Assembly (NCBI GenBank): GCA_023393095.1
Contig: JAEWMT010000010.1
Location: forward strand, 1 to 15,086
Length of the DNA: 15,086 nucleotides
Origin: Bacillota bacterium
Lineage (GTDB): Bacteria; Bacillota; Clostridia; Lachnospirales; Lachnospiraceae
Direction of reading: 5' to 3'
A model generated the notes under the pieces. The model had not been told where the DNA came from. It was given only the letters and a program-made list of their open reading frames with translations, and searched no databases. Numbering within the stretch: position 1 is the first letter of the stretch; the number at the start of each line of letters is the position of its first letter. Shown one piece after another: positions 13,642 through 15,086 of this stretch. The position numbers and the translations under genes are program-made.

Positions 13642-13678
13642 CCCTTCTTCTAGCAAGTCTTATCTTATCATATAAATA

Positions 13679-14839
13679 TTAGTCATATAAGTTCTGAGCT
13701 ATCTCTTCACTTGTAATATTATCTTTATTGTACCACTGGCAACCTGTATCAACATTAGCTACTTTTTCGCCATTAGCAACCTGTACTAATAAGTCAACCA
13801 TTTTCTGGCCGATGGATACCGGAGCCTGAGTAACTGCACCAAATAATGTTCCGCTTGATACTGCAGCTTTAAGAACTGAACCGGAGTCAAAACCAACACC
13901 GATGATTTGCTTATCGCCTGTTCCTAAAACATTTAAGTTATCGTTAGCTGTTACAATACCTTCTGCTGCTGTCTGGTTAGAACCAAAGATAGCAATGGTA
14001 TCTTTTTCATTTAAGATTGTAGAAGCTTCAATTGCTGTTAATTCTGTTGTTGTCTGTGAAGGAACACGTACTTCAATGATAACATTTGCGCTCTTTGCAT
14101 CTACTGTTTTACCTTTAACATTCTGTACATAATAATCATTACCAACTACAGCAACTGTTTTGCCATCTGCTGAAAGTTTGTTGATCATTTCATCAATAAA
14201 TCCTAAACCACGGCTGCAGATAGATTCAGAAGTAGCATCCTGGTTAACTTCACCAATTCTTACCTGACCTTTTGCATTTGCAATTCTGTCTTTGATACCA
14301 TCGTACATACCGTCTGCTGCTACAGCACCAGCTTTGTAGTTATCAGTGGAAGCGTTTGCATATACAGAGCCTTCTGGAGCACTTGGAACACCGGAGTCAA
14401 ATCCGATAATCGGGATTTTAGAATCCTGTGCTGATTTAATAGCATCTAAAGCTGCTTTTGTATCAAGTGATGCTAAACCGATTGCTGCAGGCTTTGCATT
14501 AACTGCACTATTTAACATCTGTACCTGGTCAGCGATATCTGATTCAGAGTTAGGACCAACCATGTTGATTGTAACGCCTAATTTGTCAGCTTCCGCTTTC
14601 GCACCCTTATAAACTGCCTGCCAATAGGTTGACTGGAAGCCTTTGGATACTATTTCGAAGTGATAAGCATCTTTTGCTTTTAATTCACCTGATGCTGATG
14701 AATCGTCTGTTGATGCTGCTGTTGTCGGAGCTGTTGTTGGAGTTGCTTTATCTGATGTATCTTCTTTCTTACCACAACCCACAAACATACTTGCTACCAT
14801 TGCTACACTAAGTACACCTGCCAAAAATTTCTTTCTCAT
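13679..14839 (-). CDS. Sugar ABC transporter substrate-binding lipoprotein (RbsB-like)
   Basis: The 386-residue protein begins with a lipoprotein signal peptide: basic MRKK, a hydrophobic stretch, and a lipobox ending in FVGC with Cys22 as the lipidated residue. A Lys/Thr/Ser/Ala linker (23-55) leads to a two-lobed Peripla_BP_4 domain. Recognisable parts are 'FQSTYWQAVYKGAKAEADKL', 'SDIADQVQMLNSAVNAKPAA', 'KIPIIGFDSGV', 'VIGVGFDSG'-like 'IIGVGFDSGS', and 'TQAPVSIGQKMVDLL'. Family knowledge: these proteins capture ribose, galactose, xylose or related sugars outside the membrane and deliver them to an RbsC-type permease. The gene follows the permease gene by 68 bases, with a hairpin between, as is usual where the binding protein is made in excess. 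The ribosome site AGGAGGG lies eight bases before ATG 14839. The sugar cannot be named from this. Confidence 0.95.
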   Translation of the reverse strand: MRKKFLAGVLSVAMVASMFVGCGKKEDTSDKATPTTAPTTAASTDDSSASGELKAKDAYHFEIVSKGFQSTYWQAVYKGAKAEADKLGVTINMVGPNSESDIADQVQMLNSAVNAKPAAIGLASLDTKAALDAIKSAQDSKIPIIGFDSGVPSAPEGSVYANASTDNYKAGAVAADGMYDGIKDRIANAKGQVRIGEVNQDATSESICSRGLGFIDEMINKLSADGKTVAVVGNDYYVQNVKGKTVDAKSANVIIEVRVPSQTTTELTAIEASTILNEKDTIAIFGSNQTAAEGIVTANDNLNVLGTGDKQIIGVGFDSGSVLKAAVSSGTLFGAVTQAPVSIGQKMVDLLVQVANGEKVANVDTGCQWYNKDNITSEEIAQNLYD

Positions 14840-14873
14840 TTTTGAAACCCTCCTATAATTTTTTTCATTTATA

Positions 14874-14898
14874 TATGAACCGCATTCGCGTTTTCATA
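14874..14898 (-). other. Intergenic hairpin between permease and binding-protein genes
   Basis: TATGAA (14874-14879) pairs with TTCATA (14893-14898), and CGC (14881-14883) with GCG (14888-14890) around ATTC. It sits in the 68-base gap, 35 bases upstream of the binding-protein start. Such stems can protect the downstream part of an mRNA or reduce read-through; which applies here is unknown. Confidence 0.4.
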
Positions 14899-14907
14899 AC
14901 AGATTTA

Positions 14908-15086
14908 TTATTTCTCTTTTCTCTTTAAAACATCAATTAATACTGCACCTATTAATATGATACCTGTGATAATCTGCTGCCAGTTAGCCTGTAATCCGAT
15001 ATAAGGAAGTCCTGTTTTTAACATTGACATAACGAATACACCAAGTAATGCCCCAACAATTGTTCCGGAACCACCGGTTGTAGATA
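14908..15086 (-). CDS. RbsC-like sugar ABC permease, C-terminal end (partial)
   Basis: The minus strand from the window edge encodes 58 residues ending at TAA 14908-14910; the rest is outside the window. It reads STTGGSGTIVGALLGVFVMS, then MLKTGLPYIGLQANWQQIIT, then GIILIGAVLIDVLKRKEK. The 'GGxGTIxGAxLG' and 'NWQQIITGIILIxAVxxD' elements are typical of the last membrane segments of ribose-type permeases (BPD_transp_2 family). The protein forms the channel for the sugar bound by the next gene's product. The ATPase gene should lie upstream, beyond the window. Confidence 0.93.
   Translation of the reverse strand, partial: STTGGSGTIVGALLGVFVMSMLKTGLPYIGLQANWQQIITGIILIGAVLIDVLKRKEK

Noticed and set aside
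13555..13656. N-terminal extension of the chemoreceptor to 13656
   Set aside because: It would translate across the terminator hairpin of the previous gene, and the good ribosome site lies before ATG 13554.
11491..14839. Plus-strand frames opposite the chemoreceptor and binding protein
   Set aside because: They are antisense shadows of strongly recognised proteins and have no start signals.

Overview
The window looks like chromosome of a low-GC anaerobic Firmicute, most likely a Lachnospiraceae / Clostridium cluster XIVa relative. The reasons are the AT-rich composition, strong AGGAGG-type ribosome sites, a GTP-type PEP carboxykinase, a ribose-family sugar ABC transporter whose lipoprotein has a Thr/Ser/Ala linker, and a clostridial-style YkuD L,D-transpeptidase. 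This is inference from gene content; no rRNA or tRNA is present to settle it.

Layout. 1-200: the tail of an IS481-like transposase cut by the window edge. 406-819 (+): a DUF3788 protein, followed by a 280-base stretch with no convincing gene. 1102-2648 (-): a GtrA-like membrane protein, then a ZIP metal transporter; the DNA between them carries two families of short tandem repeats, one of which forms the GtrA C-terminus. 2882-3520 (+): an unrecognised 212-residue protein. 3556-3676: a small MITE-like element with nested inverted repeats between convergent genes. 3721-5247 (-): a membrane-anchored L,D-transpeptidase, whose leader holds an array of 23-bp palindromic repeats. 5667-7463 (-): pckG, with a clear terminator after it and two operator-like palindromes before it. 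7763-8013: a 250-bp imperfect palindrome. 8031-10712 (-): a tetR-ATPase-permease operon with a well-formed promoter and operator. 10849-10969: a GC-rich structured block. 11181-11375 (+): a 64-residue protein made of hexapeptide repeats. 11491-15086 (-): a chemoreceptor, a sugar-binding lipoprotein and the end of its ABC permease.

How the genes work together. The TetR regulator probably represses its own promoter and so controls a drug or peptide exporter. The sugar permease and binding lipoprotein form one transport operon; the chemoreceptor just downstream, behind a terminator, may sense related nutrients. pckG links PEP and oxaloacetate. The L,D-transpeptidase acts on peptidoglycan outside the membrane.

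No complete undescribed multi-gene system (defence island, biosynthetic cluster, CRISPR) is visible. The unexplained material is mainly non-coding or repetitive: the palindrome array before the transpeptidase, the long inverted repeat after the ABC operon, the expanding repeat in the GtrA gene, the GC-rich block upstream of tetR, and the hexapeptide-repeat small protein.
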